Positions 33,219 through 44,698 of a DNA stretch of 64,000 bases are shown here, piece by piece. The DNA lies in assembly GCA_004380135.1 (NCBI GenBank), contig QXCR01000193.1, positions 79,621-143,620 on the forward strand, in the 5' to 3' direction. Under the pieces are notes generated by a model. It did not search any database. It was not told the DNA's origin and saw only the letters and a program-made list of their open reading frames with translations. Both the position numbers and the translations under genes were made by a program. This stretch comes from Stemphylium vesicarium (lineage: Eukaryota > Ascomycota > Dothideomycetes > Pleosporales > Pleosporaceae). Position 1 is the first letter of the stretch. Every line of letters begins with the position of its first letter.

Positions 33219-34559
33219 GACGAAAAATGCGTTGCACCTAGCAAGTCTTTCGGAGTCGGGCGTCTTCGTTGCGACTGTAGGTGCGAAGCAACGATAGAAG
33301 CCTCATTGTCTTATACCAAGGCGAGAGTACAATCTGCCTGAAGTTCGGATCTTCCACCGATGAGAATGGCTGATTCAGCAGGAAGGAGTCGCACTAGGCC
33401 CGAGAAGCTGTCTTCCCCTCCGGGACCCCACCGGGATCTTCGCGACGTTACCCATTCCAGCATCGCGACACCGCGCCATACTCAGAATGTGTGGTACTTG
33501 GGTATTTCGTTGTAGAGTTCAGTGGCATTGCTATAAACTTGTGCGTCTAGATGACTGATGGTGTGGAGGGGTAACACGTGAGTGTCACGTGGCTGGCTTC
33601 GCGTGAGCGTCGGTGTTTCGCCCCCACCTCCCCAATCATCAGTTGCCTCGACGCTTGAAGACAAAACCACCAGATTCAGCGGAAGTGATTTCCATGAGCA
33701 GCATTAATTGGGACGAGTCGCGATGCATCGGGAGCGCATCAGCGTGTTGATGGAACCAACATCGTTCCAGCCATGTTCGATCCGACTCCAACACGGTCTA
33801 TTTCCAGGACAAGGTTATCAAACCTGCCCCCGAGCCATCTTCTACAATATCGAGTTTCTTCTTCCCCATTTATTGTCGTCAGTCTCTGTACCATTGCAAC
33901 TGCAGCAGATGCAGAGTCGTACAAGGGGCGACAACATCATCTCAAGGCGAGAAGGGGCTTCTATGCACGCGCTGATGCTATTTAGCCCTTCCAGATGCGT
34001 AGCGCATCGCAAACATGCCCCCGAGACATCACACGTCGATCTGCGCGTTTTTGAAGCCCCTACTCAGCCCCAAGCCCGGTTCTAGCGTTGAGCGACGCAC
34101 GTCGTACATCCTTTCGTACATGCCAAGGTCGACGCGAAGTTGTTGACGTCGCCACGTAGCCTCACAATTGTTCAATACAGATGATGTACGGATGCATGGA
34201 TGGGAGGCTTCTGCGGGTAGAATCGCGGACAACAAAGCTTATGCGCGATCTAGTTAACATCACTCGGATTCCGGAGATTCCATTAGCGGCCCAATCCGAG
34301 ACTGTATCCAAGTCAGGATTGGTGGTAGGATCCATCGATGCATCCGCTTAGACGTAGCAACATGAAACCTTGGGGACGGTCCGACACTTTCATCCGTCGA
34401 CCTTCGACCGACGGTCTAATGTTGGAAAATGCAAGCGTAGTCCTTCAAGGCTATGTCGAGGCAATATATATACCGTCTTCCATCTGAACGACAGGAGCAT
34501 TAGCAACGATCCAACATACACCTCATTCTAGTCAATTCATCCTACAATTTATTATCAAG
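33219..34559. other. Intergenic, between divergent GH31 and FAD monooxygenase genes
   Basis: This 1.3-kb gap holds the promoters of the minus-strand GH31 gene and the plus-strand monooxygenase. Frames such as 33708-34085 (plus) are overlapped by equally long antisense frames and lack domains, so no gene is called. Confidence 0.4.
34465..34472 (+). promoter_or_regulatory. TATA box of the second FAD monooxygenase
   Basis: TATATATA sits about 90 bp upstream of the ATG at 34560 in an otherwise mixed-composition stretch. Its position and quality make it a likely core promoter element. Confidence 0.5.
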
Positions 34560-36048
34560 ATGCCCGGAATCCACCAGAAAGAGATGCAGAGAGATCCTCC
34601 TACGGGCATCGATGTCCTAGTTGTTGGAGGCGGAATCGGAGGAGTCACCTTTGCGATCGAGGCCTACCGTAAAGGTCATACTGTCCGAGTGATTGAGCGA
34701 AGCCCCCCAGGACAGTACTCTGGTGAGTGCCATGATACAGGGAGACTAGAATAGTTGCTAATCTCAAAGAAAGGCGAAATCATCATGGTGACAAGCCCGG
34801 CCTTGTTGACGCCAAAGAAATGGCCTGGGTTCATGGAACGAGCTAGAGCAATATCTGGTGAGCCGGCCTTCGACATGCGCAAGTTCGATGGCACTTTTCT
34901 CAAGCACGAAACTGTCGGCGCCGAGGATAATCTGGCACTCGACGTGTACCGGAGAACGCTGCACAGTCTTCTCACCTCCTACGCCCAGGAACAAGGCATT
35001 CCAATCACCTTCGGAGTAAAGGTGACAGAGTACTTTGAGACCGAAAAAGAGGCTGGTGTCGTGATCGAAGGCGGCGACCGTTTAACGGCTGATGTGGTTG
35101 TCGCAGCCGACGGAGTTGGCTCAAGGTCTCGCGAACTAATGGATGGCAACAAGTCGGCACCCATCAGCTCAGGCTTTGTCATGTACCGCTGCACTTACCC
35201 AGCTGAGCATGTGGCACAGAATCCCATCATCGGCAAGGAGTTTGCTGGCAAGGCAAAGCTCGGTTATCTTTACATCGGCCCAGGCGCACATATCGTAATC
35301 CACCAGTTCAGGGGCGACTTTTGCTATCTGTTGACAACCAAGGATGAGCACAGCGACGCCACGGAGAGCTGGTCAAAGACAACAACAACCGAGAAGGCTC
35401 TGGAAGCCGTCAAAGGCTGGGACCCCCTAGTGACTGAGGTCATAAAGGCCTCACCAAACAACCAATGCCTCGATTGGAAGCTAATGTGGCGCGACCCGCA
35501 GCCGCAATGGGCGTCGAAAGGAGGCCGCGTCATCCAGTTAGGGGATGCAGCTCACCCCTTCTTGCCGACATCATTCAGCGGCGGAACCATGGCTATGGAG
35601 GATGGGTACTCATTGGCAGCTTGCCTAAGTCTTGCCGGCCGAGAGAACGTACAACTTGCCACCAAGGTTCATAACAAGCTCAGGTAAGCTATCTCTACGC
35701 CTACGCGCAACACCAGCTGACACACCTTCGTTTAGGTTTGAACGCGTTTCCTGTGCCCAGAAACTGGGTTTCAAGAACCGTGAAGTCTTCCACAACACTG
35801 ATTGGAACAATCAGAAAGCAGCCCCGAAGAAGCAAGAGAAGATGGTGGGAGACTGGCTGATTCAGCATGACCCCGAACAGTACACTCACGAAAACTACCA
35901 CAAGGCTGCAGAGCACCTGCTTACTGGCGCTCCGTTCGAGAATACCAATATCCCTCCGGGATATAAGTACAAGCCGTGGACTGTGCGGGAATTGTTGACG
36001 GCCTCAGAACGCGGTGAGGAACTGGTAGACGAGGGTGTCTGGTTCTAG
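34560..36048 (+). CDS. FAD-dependent monooxygenase, salicylate hydroxylase-like
   Basis: A three-exon gene, with introns at 34723-34773 and 35684-35735, encodes 461 aa. It has the dinucleotide fold VLVVGGGIGGVTFAIEAYRK (about residues 19-38), the DG motif VVVAADGVGSRSRE and the GD motif VIQLGDAAHPFLPTSF, all intact. This places it with cytosolic class A flavoprotein hydroxylases of the salicylate hydroxylase / FAD-binding domain type, which use NAD(P)H and O2 on aromatic or polyketide-like substrates. The splice after residue 54 joins QYS to GEII. The C terminus (GYKYKPWTVRELL) is a family-like tail. The gene is distinct from the other monooxygenase in this window, whose DG motif is altered. 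Several reductases follow within 6 kb; a shared pathway is possible but not shown. Confidence 0.9.
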
Positions 36049-37267
36049 AGAGGCAGTGTCTTTTTCCTGTCGCAGTTCTTTGTATTAAGCTTCACATAGA
36101 ATAAAAATAGTTCTGCCTGCTCGCACTAAAACCCCAAATCACTGAGTTCTGCGGAAACGGATGCCTTTACGTTACATCCTACCCTTCATTTCTTACCCGC
36201 TGTCGTATTATAGGTCTTGTAACATCGAAATTCGATTCTGCTGATAGTCGCGGCGTTGCCTGCGCAACATATCGGCAACGTTGACAAGTAGCCTTGGCGA
36301 GCTAGATAGACGAGCGTTTGCCAGAAGATGTTGCTTTCATGGCTCATGAGCGCTTATATCGTCTGGTGATGTGCTGTGATGACCCGTCCACCGATTTCTT
36401 GTATCTCTTTGTGTGACTCGGGGTGTACGGCTGAACGAGGACGAGACGACGAGCATGGACGATGGAAAGGCGATACCGTATTTGGAACCGATGCATATAC
36501 TGTAGAAATTCTTCAAATTTCTGCCAGGCTCGGGGACGCTCTATCGGTCGCGCGCTTTATGGGCCAAATCTCCATGTCGCTGAAGAAGGTGGAATGCTCG
36601 AGAAGGGTCTTGAGGCACGCTCGTCCCTCCTTGCATAGTGTCGCGAAGTATATCTAGGCAAGCTTTTCGTAAAGTGTACCTCGGGTAGAGTCGATAGAGT
36701 CGGGCTTTCCAGTGATGTCAGTGATGTATCCAGATACACGACGGGCGAGCGCGAATACTGGCTGGCTTCGCCACCCGCTAAATCGAAAACGTGGTGCTGA
36801 CTCGGAACGCGGCCGGAACACGTCGGAAACTCCACCTCCCCTGAGCTACACTCTGCACTATGCATCCTTGAGCCGTGACGCGCCGCTCAAACACTGCTTT
36901 GTACACCATGCCGGACATAGAATTTTTTTGGAAACACACTCAAGGTTTTAAAGCCAGCAGCGCTTCTACACCTGGGTATCGGAACACTTGGAGCCACATG
37001 ACGCCGACGCGATGCACGCGGCACGACATGTGCGCCATCAAGCTGAAACATCAAGCGCCGGGAATGTGATAGGATATGGGCAAATAGTATATGAGATCTT
37101 CCAGCTTCATGGCTATTGTTAACGCAGAGTTCCAACAGGTAAATCCTCTACCAAGTGTCTACAAACGGCGTACGAGAAACAAAATACGAATACGTGTCTG
37201 CGCGCACAACTACATTTAATTTTGGACCCGGACCCAGTGGACACTCACGCGATACACTACTGATACT
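36049..37267. other. Intergenic region between converging genes
   Basis: It lies between the FAD monooxygenase and the isoflavone-reductase-like gene, which point toward each other. Short frames on both strands have no recognisable content. No repeats or RNA genes are seen. Confidence 0.4.
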
Positions 37268-38326
37268 CTATGAACGACCGGGGATGATGGTAGGCGGCAT
37301 ATGAACCACCGGATACTTTCCATCAAGGGTATCCCGCAAGTCAACCTCCAGATCATTGAGCTTCAAGCCCAATCGCTCGTCCCAGGGGTTCAGCTTTCGC
37401 AAATCGCCAGCAACCTCGCCATCGACCTTACTGCAAGTCACAGCCCGTACGACAAAAGCCATACCCCATGGGCTTCCTTCGGCGATGAACTTGCGTCCTC
37501 GCTCGATCAATTCAGTCGACTTGACATGATCCTTCTTCCACTGCTTGCCCGTCAACTTCTCTAGGATAGAGATGAGTTTGTTCTGCGTCAGTGTGTGGCC
37601 AGCGAGATGGACGTATTGGTTCTTTGAGTCGTTGTATGCCACCTGGTCGATGAGGAGATTGCCAACGGCTCGCGCAACATATGGACGTGTGCTTCCGGAG
37701 AAGGGGCTCTCGCCATCATCGATGATCATGGCCTCTTGCTTTTCGAGGTCGAATCCAAGAAGCCCGTCAAGCAGACACTAGGCTAAAGTCAGCGAGTTGG
37801 TATCTCACTCCGAGAGGATACACGACATACGTATTCGATCCATGGGTTGCAGATGATGGCAGTCCAGCTAATTGAATCCTGTTTAGATTCAAGGTACTCC
37901 ACAAATTGCCTCTTGTACGTAGCCACGCCTACATTGTACAGCGGGTGGTATGTGCGAACTCCGTAGTCGGACGGGACAAATCGATCGACGCCTGCTTTGA
38001 TGGCCGCGTCGATGATCATCTTCTGGTCGACTGAGACATCGTAATTCAGAAAGGACATGGCGACATTTTGCCCTTTGAATGCCTCCTCGAGAGATGCACG
38101 GCTGTAGTCTGATCGAACAACTCGGACTCCATCTAGGAAGGTTGCAGTCGATGTCTCTCGAGTCAAGACTGTGACTTTCAGTTTGTCGGGATGATTGAGC
38201 AATTCTTTCAGAATGTAGAGCCCGATGTTCCCGCTTGCCTTTGTCTCGTCAGTACGCAGAAGGTGAATGGGAAATGTGGGTAGTACTTACACCGATCAAG
38301 ATTACGTTGCGCACTGATGATCCCAT
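37268..38326 (-). CDS. Isoflavone reductase-like / NmrA-like NAD(P)-dependent oxidoreductase
   Basis: A three-exon gene, with introns at 38239-38290 and 37778-37830, encodes 317 aa. The first exon is only 36 nt, and its splice restores the nucleotide-binding loop VILIGASGNIG. The second strand reads VTVLTRETS, with Arg for the NADP phosphate. DRFVPSDYG and TYKRQFVEYLES follow, the latter holding the Lys region used by isoflavone and phenylcoumaran benzylic ether reductases. The protein has no signal or membrane segment. Fungal members reduce aromatic or quinone-like compounds, or act in secondary metabolism; the substrate is unknown. It is one of three NAD(P)-binding reductases in the 27-41 kb stretch. 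Confidence 0.88.
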
Positions 38327-39500
38327 CTTCACGAAGATGCTGGTTGCTGAGAATAAGTACTCGTGGAGACTTGGAGAATCTGGTATAGGAAGTGTTGCTG
38401 TAGAGCGAGAATCGGATGTAGGATTCACGGCGAGCTGTACGTTTGTAGTTGCATGTATCTCACCTCAATACATACATTTATATGTTCTCCACCGTAGTGT
38501 AGTGGAAAAGGACCGAATGGAAAGCACGCACTTACGATAGCTAGCGGACCAAATCCAAGCCGTATGACGCGACGGTGTATCGGACGAAGGTATAATGTAC
38601 GAAGATAAATTGCACTAGGACATGTTGTACAAATGTGTCTCGTACGATAATACATTGTATGTTGGGAGCATGCTGGGATAGCAGTTTCATCCGCTGTCAG
38701 AACCAAAACGAGCAGGCAGATGGAAACCACAGCGAGCCAAAGGCCCGCTTCCCTTGTGCTACCAGAGAGATGCACTTGCCTGCCTCTAGTATGCTAAGAG
38801 AAGCCCCGAAAAGGATAGTTGCCGGGATTGATCTCGAACTGTCCCGGGGCTCGAACAGCATCGTGGTATTGCCTAAGAGTATGTACGGGCAGTTTCGACT
38901 GCATTTCTTGTGTTCGTTAAGAGAGGTCGGTGTATCGCTGCCAACAACGATGCTAGCATTCTGGTTGTGAAGGGTCGCGAGTCCGACTAGGTAGGGTCCT
39001 ACCTCCCAGGCGAAGTCAGCATTGAGCACGCAAGGCGTGAATGCCTGACTCAGGAATTGGCTTACAAACACGCCATCAAGCTTCTCGTATGCGGCATGGC
39101 CGAAACCTTGTGTTGACACCATCGCGTCACTTGGAGACGTGGTCAATCTTCTCGTACAGTGTTTTCACCTCGATACAACTCTAGATGGTGAGCGCAGACA
39201 AGAATGCCAATGCTAAGTTCCTTAATCGCAAGCGTTGATGATTCGTGGTCCAGTATACCAACATGCGTGTTAGCACATGAAAGTCGCAGCGTCATCCCAA
39301 ACCTTGGAGGCCGAAGAAGTGGGGCGTCTGCGGAACGAAATCGGAACGCGCCCTGCACCTCACCTCGGGACCACACTAAGTCCACGGAGTCTGACCCGAA
39401 AGCGCCTTTGATGCTCACCGTACCTCGAGTGATTTATAATCTGGCCCACTATACATCGTACACTGAATGTACGCAGTGAGTCGCTTTGACATCTGGGACC
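38327..39500. other. Divergent intergenic region
   Basis: This stretch lies between the isoflavone-reductase-like and DFR-like starts. A minus-strand frame of about 149 codons (38697-39146) and another just upstream are open but match nothing that I recognise, and they are overlapped by plus-strand frames. The promoters for both flanking genes must lie here. Confidence 0.35.
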
Positions 39501-40713
39501 ATGACAACAATCGACCACGGGAGGCGTGGCCTTGTAGCTGTACGACACCTGTCCTCCCAGGTTCGGCACCCTTGGGATTAACAAGACCATCAGATCACTG
39601 GCGCCAATGGAACAATCGGATACGCAAGCGTGGTATATGCACTGCAGACCGGGTATCGCGTGCGCTGCATCGTGCGCAGCCCTTCCGCGATTGAAACCAT
39701 CAAATCCGGACCATCCGTGCAAGAATACCTGCATCTCGTAGAATATGCCATCGTTCCGGACAACACCATCGCGGGGGCATACGATGAGGCCATCTCTGGC
39801 GCAGACTATGTCGTGCACATAGCCGGGGCCTGGCCTCTCCCATGGCTGCATCCCGACAACGACATCTATTGGCCATTTATCAACTCGACCAAGAATCTTG
39901 TCGCAGCAGGGGAAAAGTGCAAAAGTGTGAAGAGAATGGTGTTCACGCAAGCTGGTGCGGGGCTGGTCGATGCTGGAGATGGGGATACGTTGGGAAGACG
40001 CATGGATCGTGTTATGAATGGTATGATTGAATCCATCAAATCGCATTGTTGCCATAGACTACATGTTGGCTGACGGACTACACGCAGAACACGTGCCCCC
40101 CTCTCCCTCATCCCTAGAACAAAAACCACCCCTCAAGTCCCCCCACCATGCCTACTGCGCTGCAAAGGCACAATGCATGCAATACCTCAAGGCCCTGCGG
40201 GCTTCCGGGCAACTCCCTTTCTCCGTCGCCCAAGTTATCCCAGGAACCGTTATCGGACCTTCTGAGTTCTGTCACACGTCTACGGAGGCGTTTGCGCACC
40301 TTGATCGCCAGAGCAAAGCGCTGCTGTTCGATGAAAATACCCCACGGTATGCATTCGGATTCGTGCACGTGACAGACTGCGCCAGGGTGCATGTTGAGAC
40401 ATTGGATGAGACGAAAGTCGGGAATAAAGACTTACCGGACTGGTTCATCGCTGCGGGGACGGTAGAAGAGGGTGTGGATGGCGATGAGTTGTGGAATGCG
40501 GCGGCGGACATGGTCGAACATGAGTTCGCGGATCAAGTCAGCACTGGAGTGTTCAAAGTCGGGCGAGACAGGGTGCCTATCAACATTCCGTTTCGGGCGG
40601 ACTCGAGGTTGACAGAGAAGATGCTTCTTGCGGGAGAGCGTATTAGGGTGTTTCAAGACAGCGTCAGGGATGTGGCGAAGTGGTATCTCACGTTCAGGAA
40701 AGACGAAGTCTAA
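39501..40713 (+). CDS. DFR-like extended short-chain dehydrogenase (NAD-dependent epimerase family)
   Basis: A three-exon model, with introns at 39540-39593 and 40021-40057, gives 373 aa. The first splice creates the Rossmann loop ITGANGTIGYASVVYAL; the second strand is YRVRCIVRSPSA, and ADYVVHIAGAWP is the usual NADP-contacting strand. The active-site Tyr and Lys are in HHAYCAAKAQCMQYL, spaced as Tyr-x-x-x-Lys. This is the dihydroflavonol 4-reductase / aldehyde reductase type, which reduces ketones or aldehydes with NADPH. The second intron is only 37 nt, at the lower limit for fungi, and the donor could instead lie upstream; the reading frame needs a splice there. The first donor is also a choice among close alternatives. 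The stop lies 47 bp from that of the converging ferric reductase. Confidence 0.78.
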
Positions 40714-40760
40714 GCTCATACGCGTTGTATTAACGGACTTTTTTATGTGAATGGTGTCGT

Positions 40761-43094
40761 CTACCACTTGAAGCTCTCCTCGAAATACTCCACCCCCGTA
40801 TGACCAATACCGAGCATTTCCACGCTAGCCTTCCTTGCTTGGTCGGCCATGAGGGCTGGTCCGCATGCGATGACGGCTAGTCGCTGACACTTTGCATTCT
40901 CTGCCGCCTCTTCCACCACCCTGTGAACATCAGGTCTATGAGCCATGAGTCTGACGCTCTTGAGGTCTCTGCCCAATACATCATTCGTGGCCTGCTCGTC
41001 TCTGGTGATGTGCACCTCCACCTCGACTCTTTCGTCGCCGAGGACTCCTTCAAAGTCGCGGAGGACAGATGCGAGGAACGCATGCTCGCGGACTGCCCAC
41101 ACCACCTTTACGTTCTGGACATGCGAGGAAGCAGAGAGAAGGTCGGCGATGTGAGACAATGGCACGGCGATTCCCGTCCCGCCGACGACGAACAAGACGC
41201 TCGTAAAAGTGCGAAGAGGAATAGTGTGTCCGTATGGTCCATCGATCAGTACCCGAAGCTGCTTGGGATGCAAGAGACAACTTGATCTCAGACGCGACGT
41301 GAATCCGTTATAAGGCCGAACAAGAAACACGAGATTGGGAAAGGCTTCGGATTTGTCGTGTGCCAGGAGCAGGTCAGACTCACTGGAAGAGGCAGACGAG
41401 CTGTGCGAAGGCGCGGGTCTGGATGCTAGTGGTGATAGAGGGGTGGATCCCCTGATGTCCGCGTCCGATGCGACGTACGCCAGCGTGAATGGATGACTTT
41501 GATGCGCATGTAGCAGGCCGTCCAGCACATGTATGTAGTAGTATGTGCCTGGTCTGGGAGCAATAACACTCTTACTGCCATCTACATCCAGTCGCACCAG
41601 GTTGCTGTTGGGGTCGAAAGTCGCTCGGGCTCGAGTGTTGAGCGGGAAGCGACTGAATGCGACGATCCGCGCAAGACGCAAGAGCCTGTCGGCAACCCAG
41701 ACCGCGAGGCATGGCCAGATGAAGATGTTCCATTCTCCGGCAGTGAAGATTTCGACGTGGTAGTACATGGACCATAACGCGGCGATGGAGAGTACGATGT
41801 GCGTGACAAGAAAGACTTCATAATGGCTGCGACGGATCCCATAGACCGAGAAAGCGAGAAGGGCACACATAGCGATGGTCGCAACCTCGCCATTCCAGAA
41901 GTAATGTTTCGTCCAATGCTTGAGAAAGCTTGGCCATCCTCCTCTTTCCAGAATCATCACGGTGTAGCCCACGCTGTGGATCACAGCCTGCACCGTTGCT
42001 ACTCTAGCCACCCATCGATGAAAGGCATTGTACGTGCCGAACCCCCACCCTGTTATCCAGATCAAGACGTCGTTGCGCATGCCGAAAAGCCATACCAGAG
42101 GGAAGTTCGCCAACGAGATGATGCCGGTCCGATCCGATACATAGCGAAGCAGTTGCGCAGACTTCTCCGGCCAGTAAATGTTGCCTTCAGTGAGACTGTA
42201 GGAGCAGCTACAGAGCGCGATGTTCAAGGAAACGAATAGTATTATTGTGAGCGACTGTATCCGGGCTGGTATCGTGCACCAGCCCCATGGTCTGGAACAT
42301 CGATCACCAAATGCAGCTGGTGTCGTAACGTGCCGCTTCAACCATGTTCGAGACGCAGCAAAGGCGCCATATGGCTTCAGCGGAGTGTTGTGTTCAAGTT
42401 CTGGGAGACTTTGATAGGCCCTGTTTCTGGACTGAGGCTTGCCGATGAGCGCACAGAGACGGGTCGCAATACCGACGGCAATGACTGCGATCCAGAAGTA
42501 GTACATGCACCACCTATAAGCTCGTGTCAACTACTTTCGCGAAACCACTAGGCTGTCCGCTTACCCATAGACGAGGTGTATCTCGTACTCCCAGAACGCA
42601 ACGTCCTGTGCGACGCTGTTAGCCAAATACTACGATATCCACACTCCAGGTAAGATACATACCATGGTGGTGAATACTCGATTAAAAAATGCGCTCTCGG
42701 GTATCACAAGGTGGTCCAGGTCAGGGAACGTTAAGGCCTCAGTCGCAGATATCCTCTCGACTCTCGCCTTGCTCTCCGGCGGCCACTGATTTACTACGTC
42801 TTGCAGAGAGGGAAGTGTGACATTCGCATGTTCATAGCACCAGGAATTCTGGCCCGCGATCCACTTTGCAATTTCGCCATCGTGCTCGCAGTACTCATCG
42901 AAACAAAGGTACAACGATGTAATGCGCAAGTCGCTCAGACACGCGTTCACCTTTCTCGAAAGCGACAGATCGGTATCGTTGAAAGTCGCATAATTGGCGA
43001 CCGTCTCGCAAGCCAAAGGACAAAACTTTCCCGAGTAGAGGGCGTGCGCTACATCGGCGGAGGCTGCAAGTACAGAAAGAGCAAAAACGCGCAT
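40761..43094 (-). CDS. Ferric-chelate reductase (FRE family, plasma membrane)
   Basis: A three-exon gene, with introns at 42606-42662 and 42514-42564, encodes 741 aa. A signal peptide (MRVFALSVLAASADVAHA) leads into a Cys-containing extracellular domain of about 130 residues. A membrane domain follows with paired heme-binding histidines in FGTYNAFHRWVARVATVQAVIHS and RRSHYEVFLVTHIVLS (given in parts). The C-terminal half has the FAD motif HPFTLAYV, the NADPH site VLFVVGGTGIAVPLSHI, and a final CGPALMADQ. This fits transfer of electrons from cytosolic NADPH to extracellular ferric or cupric ions for high-affinity iron uptake. A Ser-rich insert (SSSASSSESD) lies in the FAD domain. A DNA transposon end begins 128 bp upstream of the start codon, so the native promoter is probably displaced. 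Confidence 0.92.
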
Positions 43095-43221
43095 CTGTGG
43101 ACGCGATTGAAGGGGATGAGATGGTGCAACCTCGGAGATTGGCGGGGTGCGAAAATCTTATCAGATGGGCGTAGACTTGGCTTGCGCTAAAGATCAACAC
43201 TAGCCGTCCGGCATGACCCTC

Positions 43222-43254
43222 CACGCGGTTGACAAAAAAAAGCCGACTCACCGA
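43222..43254 (+). repeat. Left terminal inverted repeat of the Tc1-like element
   Basis: It starts CACGCGGTTGAC, continues with eight A residues and ends GCCGACTCACCGA. It is an exact reverse complement of 44650-44682. Confidence 0.9.
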
Positions 43255-43431
43255 TGCTCCACACCATCACGATTAGTACTGCAACACCACCAAAACAACA
43301 TGTAATATCACATATTTGGGCTCAAATCGAAGCGTGACGCTATTCAGTTGTATGGAAAAGCTATATGTCCAAGTTTTTTAGGGGTTGTCGCTTAAAAGGA
43401 GCGTTTAGGCTTTGTTTTCACTTATTTTTCT

Positions 43432-44538
43432 TTAGTACCTAGTCATTCTACCCTCCATATTAATATAAGCTTGCAGTCTTTCGGGCATCTGATTGACGCG
43501 ATCATTAATGAAGCCTTGTGATACATTTCCCTAGCCTTCACAAGCTAATTCTCTCGTCTCAAACTTATCCTAATGGGGAAACTTCTTGAGATGTTGCTTC
43601 ATCACTTGCCAGCAGTTTTCTATGGGTGAAAGATCAGGACTGTTGGGTGAGTTGAAGTAGTAATCAAGCTGGTTATCCCGTTTCCAGAGAGCTACGAGGT
43701 TTACCTGGCTGCCTCCGCCGTGGCCGCTGTCGTTGTCTTCTTCTAGAATGAATGGGGGGTCAGTTTGGAGCCATTTCTTCACCACCGGCTCGAGGATTTG
43801 GTCCCTGTAAGCACTCAAGGAGAGCTTGCCATTGCGGTTGCCGGCGACCTTGTAAAAGGTGAGGTTTGACTTGAAGTTGTAGCCAACAGCTCCCCAGATG
43901 TGGGAGGTTTCCCAATCTTTCTCCTTATCCCGATTGAGCTGTTCCTGAATACAATCGCCACAATAACGCTCCCCAGGCTTCCGAACAATGCGAAGCTTGC
44001 CTTGGGGACCTACACGGCAGTGTACTTCATCTGAAAAGCGTACGTCATGCCAATCCTGAGGTTCTGGCTTGAGTGCAAGGAGCGTTTCGGCATGCTTCAC
44101 CCGTATCTTTGCACAACGTTGAGATACCCATCCCTTTGTACAAGCAATACATTTTGAATACTCAAGAGAGCCAAGAGCACGTTGTAGTGTTCTCCCAGAG
44201 ACTTCAAAGTCTAGTTCTTGAGCCAATTGTGGCCAAGTAAGTACTCTTGCATCCCATCCAACGTCTTGGAGGAATCTGTCAGCTTGCCGGACTTGTGAAG
44301 GGCTCAAAAGAGCTTTCCGGCCTCTTCTTTCTGGTGAAGTTTGACGATTGTGATGTCTCCGGCTGCTCTCATCGCTTTTGTCGCTTAATATTGCCCATCC
44401 CTGTTGCTTGTTGACGCCATAGAAGCGGTACAAGTCGCTGTGCAAGTATGTGATGCCCTTGGCGTCCATGAACTCCGCAGCACTCTTGATCTTCGCCTTT
44501 TTAGGGGTCTCAATCTCGCGATTTGTGCTTTTGGGCAT
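43432..44538 (-). pseudogene. Tc1/mariner-like transposase with two C-terminal nonsense codons
   Basis: From ATG 44538 the frame is open for 322 codons, then meets TAG (just after KKFPH) and, about 15 codons on, a second TAG, before the natural end at a TAA (43432). Between and after the stops the same frame still reads family-like sequence (GNVSQGFIN, then NQMPERLQAYINMEGRMTRY), so the full-length ancestor had about 368 residues. An N-terminal helix-turn-helix region (about residues 75-150, with ERRGRKALLSPSQVRQADRF) precedes the DDE catalytic core. The core shows an Asp in VRFSDEVH, an Asp in LEEDNDSGHG, and the final pair in SPDLSPIENCW. Both stops are in a context consistent with TGG-to-TAG change, a RIP-type G-to-A transition, though only two such changes are visible. 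Confidence 0.82.
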
Positions 44539-44649
44539 GACGAAAAAGATGCGCGCAAAAGAATTGGGGGTTTCTAGGGTGGTGGTGGAGGTATTGAGTT
44601 GGGATAACAGCTGGTTAGCATTTGGCGGTGTTGTTGTGGGGTGCGCAGC

Positions 44650-44682
44650 TCGGTGAGTCGGCTTTTTTTTGTCAACCGCGTG
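44650..44682 (-). repeat. Right terminal inverted repeat of the Tc1-like element
   Basis: Exact reverse complement of 43222-43254 over 33 bp, including the run of eight identical bases. Identity over such a low-complexity-containing stretch suggests a relatively young insertion. Confidence 0.9.
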
Positions 44683-44698
44683 CTACCTTTGTTAAACG

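Larger units (their letters stand above)
43222..44682 (-). mobile_element. Tc1/mariner-like DNA transposon with perfect 33-bp inverted ends
   Basis: The 1,461-bp unit is bounded by identical 33-bp terminal inverted repeats, each with an eight-base A or T run. It encodes one transposase on the minus strand. A TA target duplication, expected for the superfamily, is not seen directly at either boundary, so the flanks may have changed or the true ends may differ by a few bases. The transposase has two in-frame stops near its C terminus, so the copy is probably immobile unless helped in trans. Confidence 0.85.

Noticed and set aside
33708..34085. Plus-strand frame between the GH31 and FAD monooxygenase genes
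   Set aside because: Overlapped by antisense frames of similar size, with no recognisable content or introns.
38697..39146. Minus-strand frame of about 149 codons between two reductase genes
   Set aside because: No domain, signal peptide or splice evidence, and a comparable frame overlaps on the other strand. It may be real but cannot be supported.
3074..43094. Secondary metabolite biosynthetic cluster
   Set aside because: No polyketide synthase, peptide synthetase, terpene cyclase or prenyltransferase was found in any frame; only tailoring-type enzymes are present.
43222..44682. TA target site duplication for the Tc1-like element
   Set aside because: The bases directly outside both inverted repeats are not TA, so the duplication could not be confirmed.
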